In this document: positions 24,141 to 33,528 of the stretch, piece after piece
Layout: each line of letters starts with the position of its first letter
Numbering within the stretch: position 1 is the first letter of the stretch
Source: Microbacterium hydrocarbonoxydans
GTDB lineage: Bacteria; Actinomycetota; Actinomycetes; Actinomycetales; Microbacteriaceae
Reading direction: 5' to 3'
Length of the DNA: 64,000 nt
Assembly (NCBI RefSeq): GCF_023715885.1
Contig: NZ_JAMBOY010000002.1
Coordinates: forward strand, 1-64,000
Notes under the pieces: model-generated
Database searches by the model: none
What the model was told of the DNA's origin: nothing
The model's input: only the letters and a program-made list of their open reading frames with translations
Program-made: the position numbers and the translations under genes

Positions 24141-25151
24141 TCACGCCTGGCAGCGAGGACACCAGTAGAGCTTGCGCGCGCCGATCTCCTCGAGAGCGAT
24201 CTCGGTGCCGCAGACCCGGCAGGGCAGGCCGGCGCGGTGATAGACCCAATGGCGGTCGTCGCGACTCGCCATGGCTGCGCGGTAGGCCTCGGGCGACAGG
24301 TCGTCCATCGTCATCATCTGGCCGGTCTCGACGCCGATCGCCAGCAGACGCACCCAGTCGCGCCACAGTGCGCGCACGACATCCTCCGGCACCTGCTTGC
24401 CGGGCGTGTGCGGATTCAGGCGCTGCCGGAAGAGCATCTCGGCTCGGTAGACGTTGCCGATGCCGCTGACGACCGACTGGTCCATGAGCAGGAGGGCGAT
24501 GACGGTCTGCGTCTTGCGCACGGCACGCACGAAGCGCTCCTCGTTCTCGACCGGGTCGCCGACGAGCGGGTCGGGGCCGAGCTTCGCGATGGTCGCCAGC
24601 ATCTCGTCGGGCGTCTGCAACACGCAGGCGGTCGGTCCGCGCAGGTCTGCGGCCGTGATGTCGGTCATGAGGCGCAGACGCACCTGCCCGACGACCGGGG
24701 GCGGCCACTCGACGCGATCCCCGTCCGACTCGTCACCGAGCCCTTTGGTCTGCTCCGACATGCGCACGTGCACGCGCGTGCGACGCGGAGCGCCGATCGA
24801 CGACAGGGAATTTTCGCCCGCATCGTCGAGGATGGGATCGTCGAGCACGGTGCCGCGCTGATTGGTCTGTCCCATCCGGCCGTTGGCGGACGCGATGGTC
24901 GGGTCGACGACGATCTCGCCGGCGAAGTCCCACGCGCCGTAGAGCCCGAGATGCACGCGCAGCCAGACGTCGCCCTCGGCCTCGAGGAACATCTGCTTCC
25001 CGACCGCCTGGACGCTCACGGCCTCGCGACCATCGAGGATCGCGGCGCCCTCGGCGAACCGGCCCTGGGGGCTCGACGCCGACATGGGCTTGCCGACGAA
25101 GTTGCGATCGAACTGTCTCGCGATCCGGTGGACGGAGTGACCCTCGGGCAT
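24141..25151 (-). CDS. Fpg/Nei-family DNA glycosylase (Nei2-like)
   Basis: Base-excision repair glycosylase/AP lyase of 336 residues. The N-terminus MPEGHSVHR gives the catalytic Pro2 and Glu3 after Met removal. The helix-two-turn-helix is in DQSVVSGIGNVYRAEMLF. A four-Cys zinc finger ends the protein (CRVCG and, 19 residues on, CPRC). The middle has an insert of about 40 residues rich in Asp/Glu (near 110-150), longer than in E. coli Nei. The MPEGHSVHR start is typical of the actinobacterial Nei2 group. One base separates it from rpiB upstream, so they are co-transcribed. Confidence 0.9.
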   Translation of the reverse strand: MPEGHSVHRIARQFDRNFVGKPMSASSPQGRFAEGAAILDGREAVSVQAVGKQMFLEAEGDVWLRVHLGLYGAWDFAGEIVVDPTIASANGRMGQTNQRGTVLDDPILDDAGENSLSSIGAPRRTRVHVRMSEQTKGLGDESDGDRVEWPPPVVGQVRLRLMTDITAADLRGPTACVLQTPDEMLATIAKLGPDPLVGDPVENEERFVRAVRKTQTVIALLLMDQSVVSGIGNVYRAEMLFRQRLNPHTPGKQVPEDVVRALWRDWVRLLAIGVETGQMMTMDDLSPEAYRAAMASRDDRHWVYHRAGLPCRVCGTEIALEEIGARKLYWCPRCQA

Positions 25152-25152
25152 C

Positions 25153-25638
25153 TCAGGCCCGAGGATCCGGCAGCAGCGACCCGTCGCGCTCGAAGTCGGC
25201 GATCTGAGCGATGCGACGCACGTGGCGCTCCTCGTCCGAGAACGGCGTGGCGATGAACGTGTCGATGAACGACGTCACCTCGTCGAAGGTGTGCTGACGC
25301 GCACCGATCGAGATCACGTTGGCGTCGTTGTGCTGACGCGCGAGCTCTGCCGTCGAGGTGTTCCAGACGAGCGCGGCGCGCACCCCCTCGACCTTGTTCG
25401 CGGCGATCTGCTCGCCGTTGCCCGACCCGCCGAACACCACTCCGAGCGTCTCGACGCCGGCTGCCTGGTCGGCGACCACCGCCTGAGCTGCGCGGATGCA
25501 GAAGGCCGGGTAGTCGTCGAGCGCGTCGTACTCGACCGGACCGTGATCGACGACCTCGTGCCCCGCGGCGCGCAGATGGTCCTGCAACTGCGTCGAGAAA
25601 TCGAGACCGGCGTGATCGGTGGCGATGTGGATGCGCAT
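25153..25638 (-). CDS. rpiB: Ribose-5-phosphate isomerase B
   Basis: Pentose phosphate pathway isomerase, 161 residues, Rossmann-like fold. N-terminal phosphate site IATDHAGLDFS; catalytic loop GGSGNGEQIAANK near residues 72-84. In E. coli RpiB a Cys is the base. Here the loop has Glu in its place, as in M. tuberculosis RpiB, where Glu75 was reported to do this job. ATG 25638 is chosen over an in-frame start ten codons upstream because MRIHIATDHAG is the conserved N-terminus and a TAGGAT box sits seven bases before it. Confidence 0.93.
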   Translation of the reverse strand: MRIHIATDHAGLDFSTQLQDHLRAAGHEVVDHGPVEYDALDDYPAFCIRAAQAVVADQAAGVETLGVVFGGSGNGEQIAANKVEGVRAALVWNTSTAELARQHNDANVISIGARQHTFDEVTSFIDTFIATPFSDEERHVRRIAQIADFERDGSLLPDPRA

Positions 25639-25645
25639 GGCTCCC

Positions 25646-25651
25646 ATCCTA
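25646..25651 (-). promoter_or_regulatory. -10 box TAGGAT of rpiB
   Basis: TAGGAT on the minus strand ends seven bases before ATG 25638. The gap holds GGAG, so a very short leader is also possible. Confidence 0.5.
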
Positions 25652-25674
25652 GGATCGAGCGCCGACACGCGGCA

Positions 25675-26859
25675 TCACGGTGCGACGCCGGCCGCGGCCG
25701 GCTTGAATCCCGCGCGGATGTTCTCGCAGCATCCGGGACGGCAGACGTCGAACCCGCCGGGGAGCGACGTGACATGGGGACGCTGCTCGTTGGGGCGCCC
25801 TTCGAGGCGTTCTTCGATCAGGTCGACGATGCCGGCCACGAACGACGGAGCCACGCCGGGCGTCGGAGTCCGGGTGAACGCCAGCCCCGCTTCCTCCGCA
25901 GCTTCGGCGGCTTCGGTGTCGAGGTCCCACAGCACCTCCATGTGATCGCTCATGAAGCCGACGGGGACGACGGCGACCGCCCGGCGCCCCCGCGAGGACA
26001 GCTCGCCGATCACGTCGCACACGTCGGGCTCGAGCCACGGCTGCGAGGCAGGACCGGAGCGCGACTGGTACACGAGCTCCCACGAGACCTCGGCAGCTGC
26101 GGGGACGGAGGCGCGCACCCGGTCCATCACCCAGGCGGCGACCGCGAGGTGCTGCGCCGCGTACGCGCCTCCGTCGCCCCAGTCGATGTCGCGGGCGCCG
26201 GAGCGCTGAGCATCCTCCGTCGGGATGCTGTGGGTCGAGAAGAGGATCTGGATGTCGGATGCCGCGATGCCCTGACCGAGGAACGACTCGACGGCTTCGC
26301 GCACGCCCGTCTCGAAAGACTCCACGAAACCGGGGTGGTCGTAGAAGGGGCGGATCTTGTCGATCGTGACGGTCTCGCCGAGTCCCGTCTTCTGCAGCAC
26401 TCTGGCGAAGTCCTCGCGGTACTGTCGGCAGCTGGAGAAGGAGCTGTATGCGCTCGTCGCGAAGGCGAGGAGGGTGGTGTGGCCGGCGTCCGCAGCCTCG
26501 GTCACCACCTCTTCCAGGTACGGGCTCCAGTTCCGGTTGCCCCAGTACACGGGCAGATCGATGCCCCGCCGCTTCAGCTCACCCTCCAGCGCCTCCTTCA
26601 GGATGCGGTTCTGGCCGTTGATAGGGCTCACGCCGCCGAAGTGACGGTAGTGGTGCGCGACCTCCTCGAGGCGCTCGTCGGGGATGCCACGACCGCGCGT
26701 GACGTTGCGCAGGAACGGGATGACGTCGTCCTGTCCCTCGGGACCCCCGAAGCCCGCGAGCAGGATGCCGTCATACGCGACCGGGGTGGTCACGAAGGGT
26801 GCTCCGCTCGCGGCGGCGGCTGAGGCAAAGGGGACGGTGTTCGGCTCGATCGCAGTCAC
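25675..26859 (-). CDS. cpfC: Coproporphyrin III ferrochelatase
   Basis: Inserts iron into coproporphyrin III in the coproporphyrin-dependent haem pathway used by Actinobacteria and Firmicutes, 394 residues. Two Rossmann-like halves are seen, with LLAGFGGPEGQDDV near the N-terminus, the conserved Ser-Cys-Arg-Gln-Tyr-Arg segment near residue 142, the catalytic His in LFSTHSIPT near 212, and WELVYQSRSG. The C-terminal tail has VCRPGCCEN, which with the internal Cys offers ligands for the [2Fe-2S] cluster known in actinobacterial ferrochelatases. The GTG 26859 start follows AGGATGGAG. Confidence 0.93.
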   Translation of the reverse strand: MTAIEPNTVPFASAAAASGAPFVTTPVAYDGILLAGFGGPEGQDDVIPFLRNVTRGRGIPDERLEEVAHHYRHFGGVSPINGQNRILKEALEGELKRRGIDLPVYWGNRNWSPYLEEVVTEAADAGHTTLLAFATSAYSSFSSCRQYREDFARVLQKTGLGETVTIDKIRPFYDHPGFVESFETGVREAVESFLGQGIAASDIQILFSTHSIPTEDAQRSGARDIDWGDGGAYAAQHLAVAAWVMDRVRASVPAAAEVSWELVYQSRSGPASQPWLEPDVCDVIGELSSRGRRAVAVVPVGFMSDHMEVLWDLDTEAAEAAEEAGLAFTRTPTPGVAPSFVAGIVDLIEERLEGRPNEQRPHVTSLPGGFDVCRPGCCENIRAGFKPAAAGVAP

Positions 26860-26983
26860 CCCTCCATCCTTTCACCTCTCCGACGTGAGACAGGCCGGGA
26901 TGCTGGCGTAGGCTGTCATGGTTGCCGTGGGCGCCAACTGCGCCGGGTTGCGGTGACATCCCCTCACCCCTGGGAGTACAGCT

Positions 26984-29536
26984 GTGCCTGGAGAGAACCT
27001 CACCCGCATCGAAGCGCAGGAGCGCCGCGACGTCATCGATACCCAGTCGTACGAGGTGTCGCTCGACCTCACCAAGGGCGCCGAGGTCTTCGGTTCCCGC
27101 AGCGTGGTGCGCTTCACCGCGACGCCGGAGAGCTTCACCTTCATCGACCTGATCGCGCGCGAGGTGCGCGAGATCTCGCTCAACGGCGAGCAGCTCGACC
27201 CCGAGGAGGTCTTCGCCGACTCGCGCATCGCCCTGTCCGGTCTGCAGGCCGAGAACGTGCTCGTCGTCGACGCCGACTGCCTCTACACGAACACCGGTGA
27301 AGGGCTGCACCGCTTCGTCGATCCGGTCGACGGCGAGGTCTACCTGTACTCGCAGTTCGAGGTCCCCGACTCCCGCCGCGTCTTCGCCGTGTTCGAGCAG
27401 CCCGACCTCAAGGCGACGTTCCAGTTCACGGTCACCGCACCCGCCGCGTGGAAGGTCGTCTCGAACTCCCCCACGCCCGAGCCGATCCTGCACGACGACA
27501 GCACGATCGCCACCTGGGGCTTCGAGCCCACCCCTCGTATCTCCTCGTACATCACGGCACTGATCGCCGGCCCCTACGAGTCGACGTTCTCGGAGCTCAC
27601 GAGCGCCTCCGGCCGGGTGATCCCGCTCGGCGTCTACGGGCGCAAGAGTCTGTGGCAGCACCTCGACGCCGATTACATCTTCGACAAGACCCGCCAGGGC
27701 TTCGCCTACTTCGAGTCGAAGTTCGGAGTCCCCTACCCGTTCGCGAAGTACGACCAGCTCTTCGTCCCCGAGTTCAACGCCGGTGCCATGGAGAACGCGG
27801 GCGCCGTCACCTTCACCGAGACCTACGTGTTCCGCAGCAAGGTGACGGATGCTGTCAAGGAGCGCCGCGTCGTCACGATCCTGCACGAGCTCGCCCACAT
27901 GTGGTTCGGCGACCTCGTCACGATGAAGTGGTGGAACGATCTCTGGCTCAACGAGTCGTTCGCCGAGTGGGCGTCGACCATCGCGACCGCCGAGGCCACC
28001 GAGTGGACCGAGGCGTGGACGACGTTCAACGCGATGGAGAAGACCTGGGCGTACCGTCAGGACCAGCTGCCGTCCACGCACCCGATCGTCGCCGAGATCA
28101 ACGACCTCGAGGACGTGCAGGTCAATTTCGACGGCATCACCTACGCGAAGGGCGGATCCGTCCTCAAGCAGCTCGCGGCCTGGGTCGGCATCGAGCAGTT
28201 CTTCGCCGGTGTCTCGCAGTACTTCCAGAAGCACTCATGGGGCAACACCGAGCTGAGCGATCTGCTCACCGAGCTCGAGGCCACCAGCGGTCGTGAGCTG
28301 AGCAGCTGGTCGAAGAAGTGGCTGGAGACGGCCGGCGTCAATACGCTCGAGCCGTTCATCGTCGAGGACTCCGACGGCACCATCTCGCGCTTCGCCGTGA
28401 CGCAGACGGCGCCGGCCGACTATCCCACGATCCGCCCGCACCGCCTGGGCATCGGGTTCTACTCGCTGCAGGACGGCGCGCTGGTCAGGGTGCACTACGT
28501 CGAGGTCGACGTCGACGGCGACCGCACCGAGGTGCCGGAGCTGCAGGGCCTCACGCGCCCCGACCTCGTGCTCCTGAACGACAACGATCTCGCCTACGCG
28601 AAGATCCGCCTCGACGAGCGCTCGCTGGCGACCGCGATCGCCCACCTCGCCGACATCAGCGAGCCGCTTCCGCGCTCGCTCGTGTGGGGTGCGGCCTGGG
28701 ACCAGACGAGGGATGCCGAGACGGCGGCGTCGGACTACATCGACCTCGTGCTCGGCAACATCGGTCGCGAGACCGAGTCGACGACCGTTCGCACCACGCT
28801 CGCCCAGCTCCGCACCGCGGCGACGCTGTACGTGGCGCCCGAGCAGCGCGAGGCCGCCCGCCAGAAGGTGGCCGACGGCCTGTGGGCCCTCGCCGAAGGG
28901 GCAGAGTCCGGCAGCGACAGCCAGCTGCAGTTCGTGACCGCGTTCGCCGGCTCGCTCGTCACCCCCGAGCACGCGGGCATCGTCGGCCGGCTCCGCTCCG
29001 GCGAGGAGACCCTGCCCGGCCTCGAGATCGATGCCGACCTCAACTGGCAGCTGCTGGTCGGACTGGCCACCGTCGGTGCGACGGATGCCGCGGCGATCGA
29101 CGCGGCTCTGGCCGCCGACAACACGGCCAAGGGCGCGGAGTTCGCCGCACAGGCTCGAGCCGCGCTTCCCGACCTCGATTCGAAGCGTGCGGCGTGGTCG
29201 TCGCTGATCGAGCGCGATGACGCACCGAACACGATCGTCCGCTCCGCCGCGCTCGGGTTCGTGCACCCGGCCGGCGTCGACTCGCTCCGCGAGTTCGTCC
29301 AGCCGTACTTCGACATGCTGGTGCCGATCTGGGACTCGCGGACGTATCAGATCGCGCAGTACCTCGTGGTTGGTCTGTTCCCGACCGCGATCGCCGACGT
29401 GGCCCTCCGAGACGCCACACGCGCCTGGCTGTCCGAGCATCAGGACGCGGCACCCGCTCTGCGTCGCCTCGTGATGGAGAACCTCGCCGACGTCGAGCGC
29501 GCACTCGCCGCGCAGTCGCGCGACGCCGACGACTGA
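26984..29536 (+). CDS. pepN: Aminopeptidase N (M1 family)
   Basis: Cytosolic zinc metallo-aminopeptidase of 850 residues. The substrate-N-terminus motif GAMENAGAVTF is near residue 265, the zinc site HELAHMWFG near 302 with the third ligand Glu in LNESFAEW 18 residues on, and an ERAP1-like helical C-terminal domain. GTG 26984 follows GGGAG. It ends in a strong hairpin before mscS. The neighbourhood pepN plus a group II truncated haemoglobin also occurs near each other in mycobacteria. Confidence 0.95.
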   Translation: MPGENLTRIEAQERRDVIDTQSYEVSLDLTKGAEVFGSRSVVRFTATPESFTFIDLIAREVREISLNGEQLDPEEVFADSRIALSGLQAENVLVVDADCLYTNTGEGLHRFVDPVDGEVYLYSQFEVPDSRRVFAVFEQPDLKATFQFTVTAPAAWKVVSNSPTPEPILHDDSTIATWGFEPTPRISSYITALIAGPYESTFSELTSASGRVIPLGVYGRKSLWQHLDADYIFDKTRQGFAYFESKFGVPYPFAKYDQLFVPEFNAGAMENAGAVTFTETYVFRSKVTDAVKERRVVTILHELAHMWFGDLVTMKWWNDLWLNESFAEWASTIATAEATEWTEAWTTFNAMEKTWAYRQDQLPSTHPIVAEINDLEDVQVNFDGITYAKGGSVLKQLAAWVGIEQFFAGVSQYFQKHSWGNTELSDLLTELEATSGRELSSWSKKWLETAGVNTLEPFIVEDSDGTISRFAVTQTAPADYPTIRPHRLGIGFYSLQDGALVRVHYVEVDVDGDRTEVPELQGLTRPDLVLLNDNDLAYAKIRLDERSLATAIAHLADISEPLPRSLVWGAAWDQTRDAETAASDYIDLVLGNIGRETESTTVRTTLAQLRTAATLYVAPEQREAARQKVADGLWALAEGAESGSDSQLQFVTAFAGSLVTPEHAGIVGRLRSGEETLPGLEIDADLNWQLLVGLATVGATDAAAIDAALAADNTAKGAEFAAQARAALPDLDSKRAAWSSLIERDDAPNTIVRSAALGFVHPAGVDSLREFVQPYFDMLVPIWDSRTYQIAQYLVVGLFPTAIADVALRDATRAWLSEHQDAAPALRRLVMENLADVERALAAQSRDADD

Positions 29537-29550
29537 CACCCGGCCTGAGC

Positions 29551-29592
29551 GAAGGCCTCAGCGCGGCGCGTCCAGCCCGCGCTGAGGCCTTC
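29551..29592 (+). terminator. Terminator after pepN
   Basis: A perfect 15-base-pair stem, 29551-29565 with 29578-29592, encloses a 12-base loop. It is followed within five bases by the -10 box of mscS. Confidence 0.8.
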
Positions 29593-29596
29593 TCGC

Positions 29597-29602
29597 TACC
29601 CT
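29597..29602 (+). promoter_or_regulatory. -10 box TACCCT of mscS operon
   Basis: TACCCT ends seven bases before ATG 29610. The gap GGAGGGG resembles a ribosome site but would touch the start codon, so a leaderless transcript is more likely. The upstream pepN hairpin occupies the expected -35 region. Confidence 0.5.
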
Positions 29603-29609
29603 GGAGGGG

Positions 29610-30689
29610 ATGACTCCCCTGCCCTCGCAAGTCACTGCCCCGCCCGAAGAACCGGCTCTCTCCCCGGAGTGGACCGAGTTCCTGCGCGTCCTCGGCGACG
29701 TCGGTATGAAAGCGCTCCACGTCGCGATCATCATCATCGCGTGCGTCCTCATAGCCCTCGTGCTCCGCGTGGTCATCCGCCGTGTCGTGCACCGCATCGT
29801 CGACACCGCGAAGAACAAGGCCTCGGTCGACGACACCCAGGCCCTGGAACGCTCGCCGCTGGCCGACATGCGACTCGTGCAGCGCACCCGCACCCTCGGC
29901 ACGATCCTCCAGAACATCGTCAACGTCATGCTGGTCGTGATCGCCGTCGTCCTGGTGGTCAACGCCCTCGACTCCAGCCTGCTGGGATCCCTGACCCTGC
30001 TCACGGCGGCGGTCGGCGCCGGTCTCGGCTTCGGTGCCCAGAACATCGTCAAGGACGTCCTGAACGGCATGTTCCTCGTCGCCGAGGACCAGATCGGCAT
30101 CGGAGACGTCGTCGACCTCGGCCTCGCGTCCGGCGTGGTCGAGTATGTGAGCGTCCGTATCACGCAGGTGCGCGACGTCAACGGCACGCTCTGGTACGTC
30201 CGCAACGGCGAGGTGACCAGGATCGGCAACATGTCACAGGGCTGGGCTCGCGCGATCATCGACATCGGAGTGCCCCTGGACGCGGACCTCGATCAGGTCG
30301 AGCAGGTCATGCTGGAGACCGCCCAGGGCCTCGCGAAGGATCCGAAGTGGCGGACGCGCATCATCGAGAAGCCGGAGCTGTGGGGCCTCGAGTCGATCGG
30401 CGGCGAGGCGCTCGTCGTGCGGATCGTCATCAAGGCGCGCGCCAACGCGAAGGACGACGTGGCTCAGGAGCTGCGCAAGCGCCTCCGCGCGGCGCTGCTC
30501 GAGAAGGAGATCGCCCTGCCGAGCATGGCGACCGTCGTCCCGACCGGTCTCGACGGTGCGAGGCGGGTACGCGGCGCCAACCCGCCGAAGACGCGACCGA
30601 ATGCGGTCACCGGTGTTCCGGTCATCCCCGATCGCGGGATCTGGCGACGCAAGAAGCATCAGAACGACGACGGGAGCACCCAGAAGTGA
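29610..30689 (+). CDS. Small-conductance mechanosensitive channel family protein
   Basis: MscS-type channel of 359 residues in the inner membrane, releasing solutes on osmotic downshift. About three membrane helices are seen: residues 33-55 ([20 protein letters not shown]), about 105-125 and about 128-150. The last is the Gly/Ala pore helix ([20 protein letters not shown]). The beta and alpha/beta cytosolic domains follow, then a basic Pro-rich tail. The final codon overlaps the haemoglobin gene by four bases. Confidence 0.9.
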   Translation: MTPLPSQVTAPPEEPALSPEWTEFLRVLGDVGMKALHVAIIIIACVLIALVLRVVIRRVVHRIVDTAKNKASVDDTQALERSPLADMRLVQRTRTLGTILQNIVNVMLVVIAVVLVVNALDSSLLGSLTLLTAAVGAGLGFGAQNIVKDVLNGMFLVAEDQIGIGDVVDLGLASGVVEYVSVRITQVRDVNGTLWYVRNGEVTRIGNMSQGWARAIIDIGVPLDADLDQVEQVMLETAQGLAKDPKWRTRIIEKPELWGLESIGGEALVVRIVIKARANAKDDVAQELRKRLRAALLEKEIALPSMATVVPTGLDGARRVRGANPPKTRPNAVTGVPVIPDRGIWRRKKHQNDDGSTQK

Positions 30690-31135
30690 CCTTCTACGAC
30701 GAGGTCGGCGGACGAGAGACCTTCGCGAAGATCGTGTCGGTGTTCTACCGGGAGGTCGCACTGGACCCCGTGCTCAAGGCGATGTACCCGGAGGAAGACC
30801 TGGGTCCGGCCGAGGAGCGGCTGCTGCTGTTCCTTGAGCAGTACTGGGGCGGTCCGACCACCTACGGCGAGACGCGGGGCCACCCTCGACTGCGGATGCG
30901 GCACATGCCCTTCCACGTCGACCCCGACGCGCGCGATCGTTGGCTCCGGCATATGCGCACGGCCGTGGACGAGGCGCAGTTGTCGCCCCTGCACGAATCG
31001 ACGCTCTGGGACTACCTGGAGCGCGCCGCATATGCCATGGTGAACACATTCGAGCCCTCCGGCATCGGCACGTCTGCCGACGGCCGCCCCAGGCTCGAGA
31101 CCCGATCGCGTCAGGAATCAACGGAGAGCACATGA
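30686..31135 (+). CDS. glbO: Group II truncated haemoglobin (HbO type)
   Basis: Haem protein of 149 residues with the 2-on-2 globin fold. Landmarks are Tyr B10 in SVFYREV, Tyr CD1 in KAMYPE, the Gly-rich WGGPTTYGE segment, the proximal His in [12 protein letters not shown], and Trp G8 in DRWLRHM, the set typical of the HbO (trHbII) class. Such proteins bind O2 tightly and may serve peroxide, NO or oxidase-related chemistry. GTG start within the mscS stop and ATGA overlap with the following flavoprotein place it in a tight three-gene operon. It carries a 15-20 residue C-terminal extension. Confidence 0.9.
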   Translation: MTFYDEVGGRETFAKIVSVFYREVALDPVLKAMYPEEDLGPAEERLLLFLEQYWGGPTTYGETRGHPRLRMRHMPFHVDPDARDRWLRHMRTAVDEAQLSPLHESTLWDYLERAAYAMVNTFEPSGIGTSADGRPRLETRSRQESTEST

Positions 31136-32790
31136 CGACGAAGACCCTGTCCGCAGACGTCCTGGTGATCGGATGGGGTCTCGCCGGCCTCGTCGCAGCC
31201 GGTGAAGCGCTGGATGCCGGCAAGCGGGTCATCGTCGTCGACCAGGAGCCGCGCACGAACCTCGGCGGGCAGGCGTGGTGGTCGTTCGGGGGTCTCTTCT
31301 TCGTCGACTCCCCCGAGCAGCGGCGGATGGGTATCCGCGACTCTCTCGACCTGGCCACGCAGGACTGGTTCGGCACCGCCGGCTTCGACCGGCCGGAGGA
31401 CGAGTGGCCGCGCCGCTGGGCGGAGGCGTACCTGCAGTTCGCCGCCGGCGAGAAGCGCGCCTGGCTGCGTGAGCGCAGCGTCGGCTTCTTCCCGGTCGTG
31501 GGGTGGGCGGAGCGAGGCGGATACGGCGCGCTCGGCCCCGGCAACTCCGTTCCGAGGTTTCACATCACGTGGGGCACAGGGCCGGGCATCGTCGCCCCGT
31601 TCGCCGCGGCCGTCGAGCAGGGCGAGCGCGACGGTCGCCTCACCGTCCTCCCCCGTCATCGGGTGGCCGAGCTCACCGTGACAGGTGGCGCCGTCATGGG
31701 AGCACGCGGCAGCATCCTCGTTTCGAGCGCGTCCGAGCGGGGGGTCGAATCCTCACGCGAGGTGATCGGCGACTTCGAGATCACGGCTGGCGCCACGATC
31801 GTCAGCTCCGGGGGCATCGGTGGAAACCACGACCTCGTGCGCGCCTCCTGGCCGTCTCGACTCGGAACTCCGCCCGAGCACATGCTCACGGGCGTTCCCG
31901 CGTACGTGGACGGATCGATGCAGTCCGTGACCGCGGCCGCCGGCGCTCGACTGATCAACGGCGATCGCATGTGGCACTACGTCGAGGGGATCACCAACTG
32001 GGATCCGGTGTGGCCGTCGCACGGCATCCGGATCCTGCCGGGTCCCTCCTCGCTGTGGCTCGACGCGACCGGTTCGCGATTGCCCGTTCCCCTCTTCCCC
32101 GGGTTCGACACGCTCGGCACGCTCGCGCACCTGCGTCGCACCGGGCACGATCACTCCTGGTTCATCACCTCACGGCAGATCGTGGAGAAGGAGTTCGCGC
32201 TCTCCGGCAGCGAGCAGAACCCCGACCTGACCGGGAAGGACGTCGGTCTGCTCCTGCGATCGCGCCTCGCGAAGGGACCGACGGGCCCCGTGCAGGCGTT
32301 TCTCGACGAGGGTGAGGACTTCATCGTCGAGAACGACCTGGAGTCGCTGCTCGAGCAGATGCAGCAGCATCCCGGCGGCGAACTCCTCGATCTCGATCGA
32401 GTCCGTCGCGAGATCGTCGCGCGGGACCGCGAGATCGAGAACGACTTCACGAAGGATGCGCAGATCGGGATGCTGCGCTCGATGCGCGGCTATCGCGGCG
32501 ATCGTCTCATCCGCACAGCGGCGCCCCATCGTCTCGAGGATCCTGCGGCGGGGCCGATGATCGCGGTGAAGCTGCACGTGCTCACACGCAAGTCGCTGGG
32601 CGGGATCACCACCGATCTCGACGGTCGGGCCCTCGACGCGGACGGCTCTCCGATCCCGGGCCTGTTCGCGGCGGGAGAGGCGAGCGGCTTCGGAGGCGGC
32701 GGCGTGCACGGATACCGGGCACTCGAGGGCACGTTCCTCGGCGGCTGCCTCTTCTCGGGGCGCCAGGCGGGCAGAGCGGCGTCGCGCTGA
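31132..32790 (+). CDS. FAD-binding dehydrogenase (KstD/fumarate-reductase-like)
   Basis: Flavoprotein of 552 residues in the FAD_binding_2 superfamily. The N-terminal dinucleotide motif [18 protein letters not shown] runs to residue 27, the acidic ribose-binding VVDQEPR follows, and the C-terminal FAD motif is [25 protein letters not shown]. It resembles a group annotated as ketosteroid-dehydrogenase-like, but no steroid genes are near, so the substrate is unknown. ATG 31132 follows CGGAGAG and overlaps glbO by four bases. Confidence 0.88.
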   Translation: MTTKTLSADVLVIGWGLAGLVAAGEALDAGKRVIVVDQEPRTNLGGQAWWSFGGLFFVDSPEQRRMGIRDSLDLATQDWFGTAGFDRPEDEWPRRWAEAYLQFAAGEKRAWLRERSVGFFPVVGWAERGGYGALGPGNSVPRFHITWGTGPGIVAPFAAAVEQGERDGRLTVLPRHRVAELTVTGGAVMGARGSILVSSASERGVESSREVIGDFEITAGATIVSSGGIGGNHDLVRASWPSRLGTPPEHMLTGVPAYVDGSMQSVTAAAGARLINGDRMWHYVEGITNWDPVWPSHGIRILPGPSSLWLDATGSRLPVPLFPGFDTLGTLAHLRRTGHDHSWFITSRQIVEKEFALSGSEQNPDLTGKDVGLLLRSRLAKGPTGPVQAFLDEGEDFIVENDLESLLEQMQQHPGGELLDLDRVRREIVARDREIENDFTKDAQIGMLRSMRGYRGDRLIRTAAPHRLEDPAAGPMIAVKLHVLTRKSLGGITTDLDGRALDADGSPIPGLFAAGEASGFGGGGVHGYRALEGTFLGGCLFSGRQAGRAASR

Positions 32791-32809
32791 CGTCAGCGCA
32801 GCCAACGTC

Positions 32810-33475
32810 TCAGTCGGCGGTGCCCGTGCCGCGCACCGCTGTGAGCCCGATCGCGGCGGGTCCGCGCGTCAGCACGTGCCCTCGGCGGAACGCGAGCCGC
32901 GTCCAGCGTCCGGAGCGCATCACGGCGACGTCCTCCTCGCCGGAGATGAATCCGAACGCGTCGGCGGCGAAGGCGACTCCTCTCGGGAGACCGAGCAGGT
33001 CGCCTTCCAGCTCGCCCCAGATGGCGGCGCGGAGCGCTCGCACGGCCTCCTCGCCCGCGCCCTCGGTCATGCCATGGGCGACGGCGCTGATGCCCCACTG
33101 TGCTCGCTGCGCGACGACGGATGCCGCGATGCTCCCGATCCGCTCCCATTCGCCGCGCGGTGGAGCGATACCGGCCCAGGCGGGCGAGAGTCCGGTCTCC
33201 GGAAGATCGAGCACCCGCTCGTCATCGGTCGCGGTGAGCGAGGCGACGACGATGTCGCAGACGAGCTCCGGATCGGCGTGGACCACGCGCATGCCGAGCA
33301 CGGTCGGGGTCTGATCGAAGAGGCCCTGCGGTGCGAGCGCGGCCGCGGAGAGCGCGAGGACTCCTCCGGTGGCCTGCAGACGGACGCCTTCGTCGGAGAT
33401 TCGGCCGGCCCGCCCGACGAACGTCAGGACGTCCTTGGTGGTCGGGGCATCGGCGAGGACGAGCTGCGAGGACAC
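32810..33475 (-). CDS. Conserved actinobacterial protein of unknown function
   Basis: I do not recognise a named family for this 221-residue protein. It looks alpha/beta in composition, with no signal peptide, membrane helix or Cys cluster. Recognisable segments are VLTFVGRAGRISDEGVRLQ near residue 16, a DUF-like middle with ISAVAHGMTEGAGEEAVRALRAAIWGE (about 130-156), and a basic end with WTRLAFRRGHVLTRGP. Coding is supported by codon use, a leaderless TAGTTT promoter, and tight placement between two genes. Divergent from tesB. Confidence 0.7.
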   Translation of the reverse strand: MSSQLVLADAPTTKDVLTFVGRAGRISDEGVRLQATGGVLALSAAALAPQGLFDQTPTVLGMRVVHADPELVCDIVVASLTATDDERVLDLPETGLSPAWAGIAPPRGEWERIGSIAASVVAQRAQWGISAVAHGMTEGAGEEAVRALRAAIWGELEGDLLGLPRGVAFAADAFGFISGEEDVAVMRSGRWTRLAFRRGHVLTRGPAAIGLTAVRGTGTAD

Positions 33476-33482
33476 AACCTCT

Positions 33483-33488
33483 AAACTA
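33483..33488 (-). promoter_or_regulatory. -10 box TAGTTT of the unknown gene (leaderless)
   Basis: TAGTTT on the minus strand ends seven bases before GTG 33475. Confidence 0.55.
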
Positions 33489-33528
33489 TCAAGGCCAGCG
33501 GACGCCCCAGCCGCTGGGGAGGGATGCC

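Noticed and set aside
31132..32790. Flavoprotein as a true 3-ketosteroid dehydrogenase
   Set aside because: The FAD motifs fit the superfamily, but there is no steroid-degradation context and the substrate residues could not be verified.
32786..32797. Palindrome GCTGACGTCAGC at the end of the flavoprotein gene
   Set aside because: It overlaps the stop codon in a convergent gap, with no promoter nearby, and short palindromes of this composition are expected by chance.
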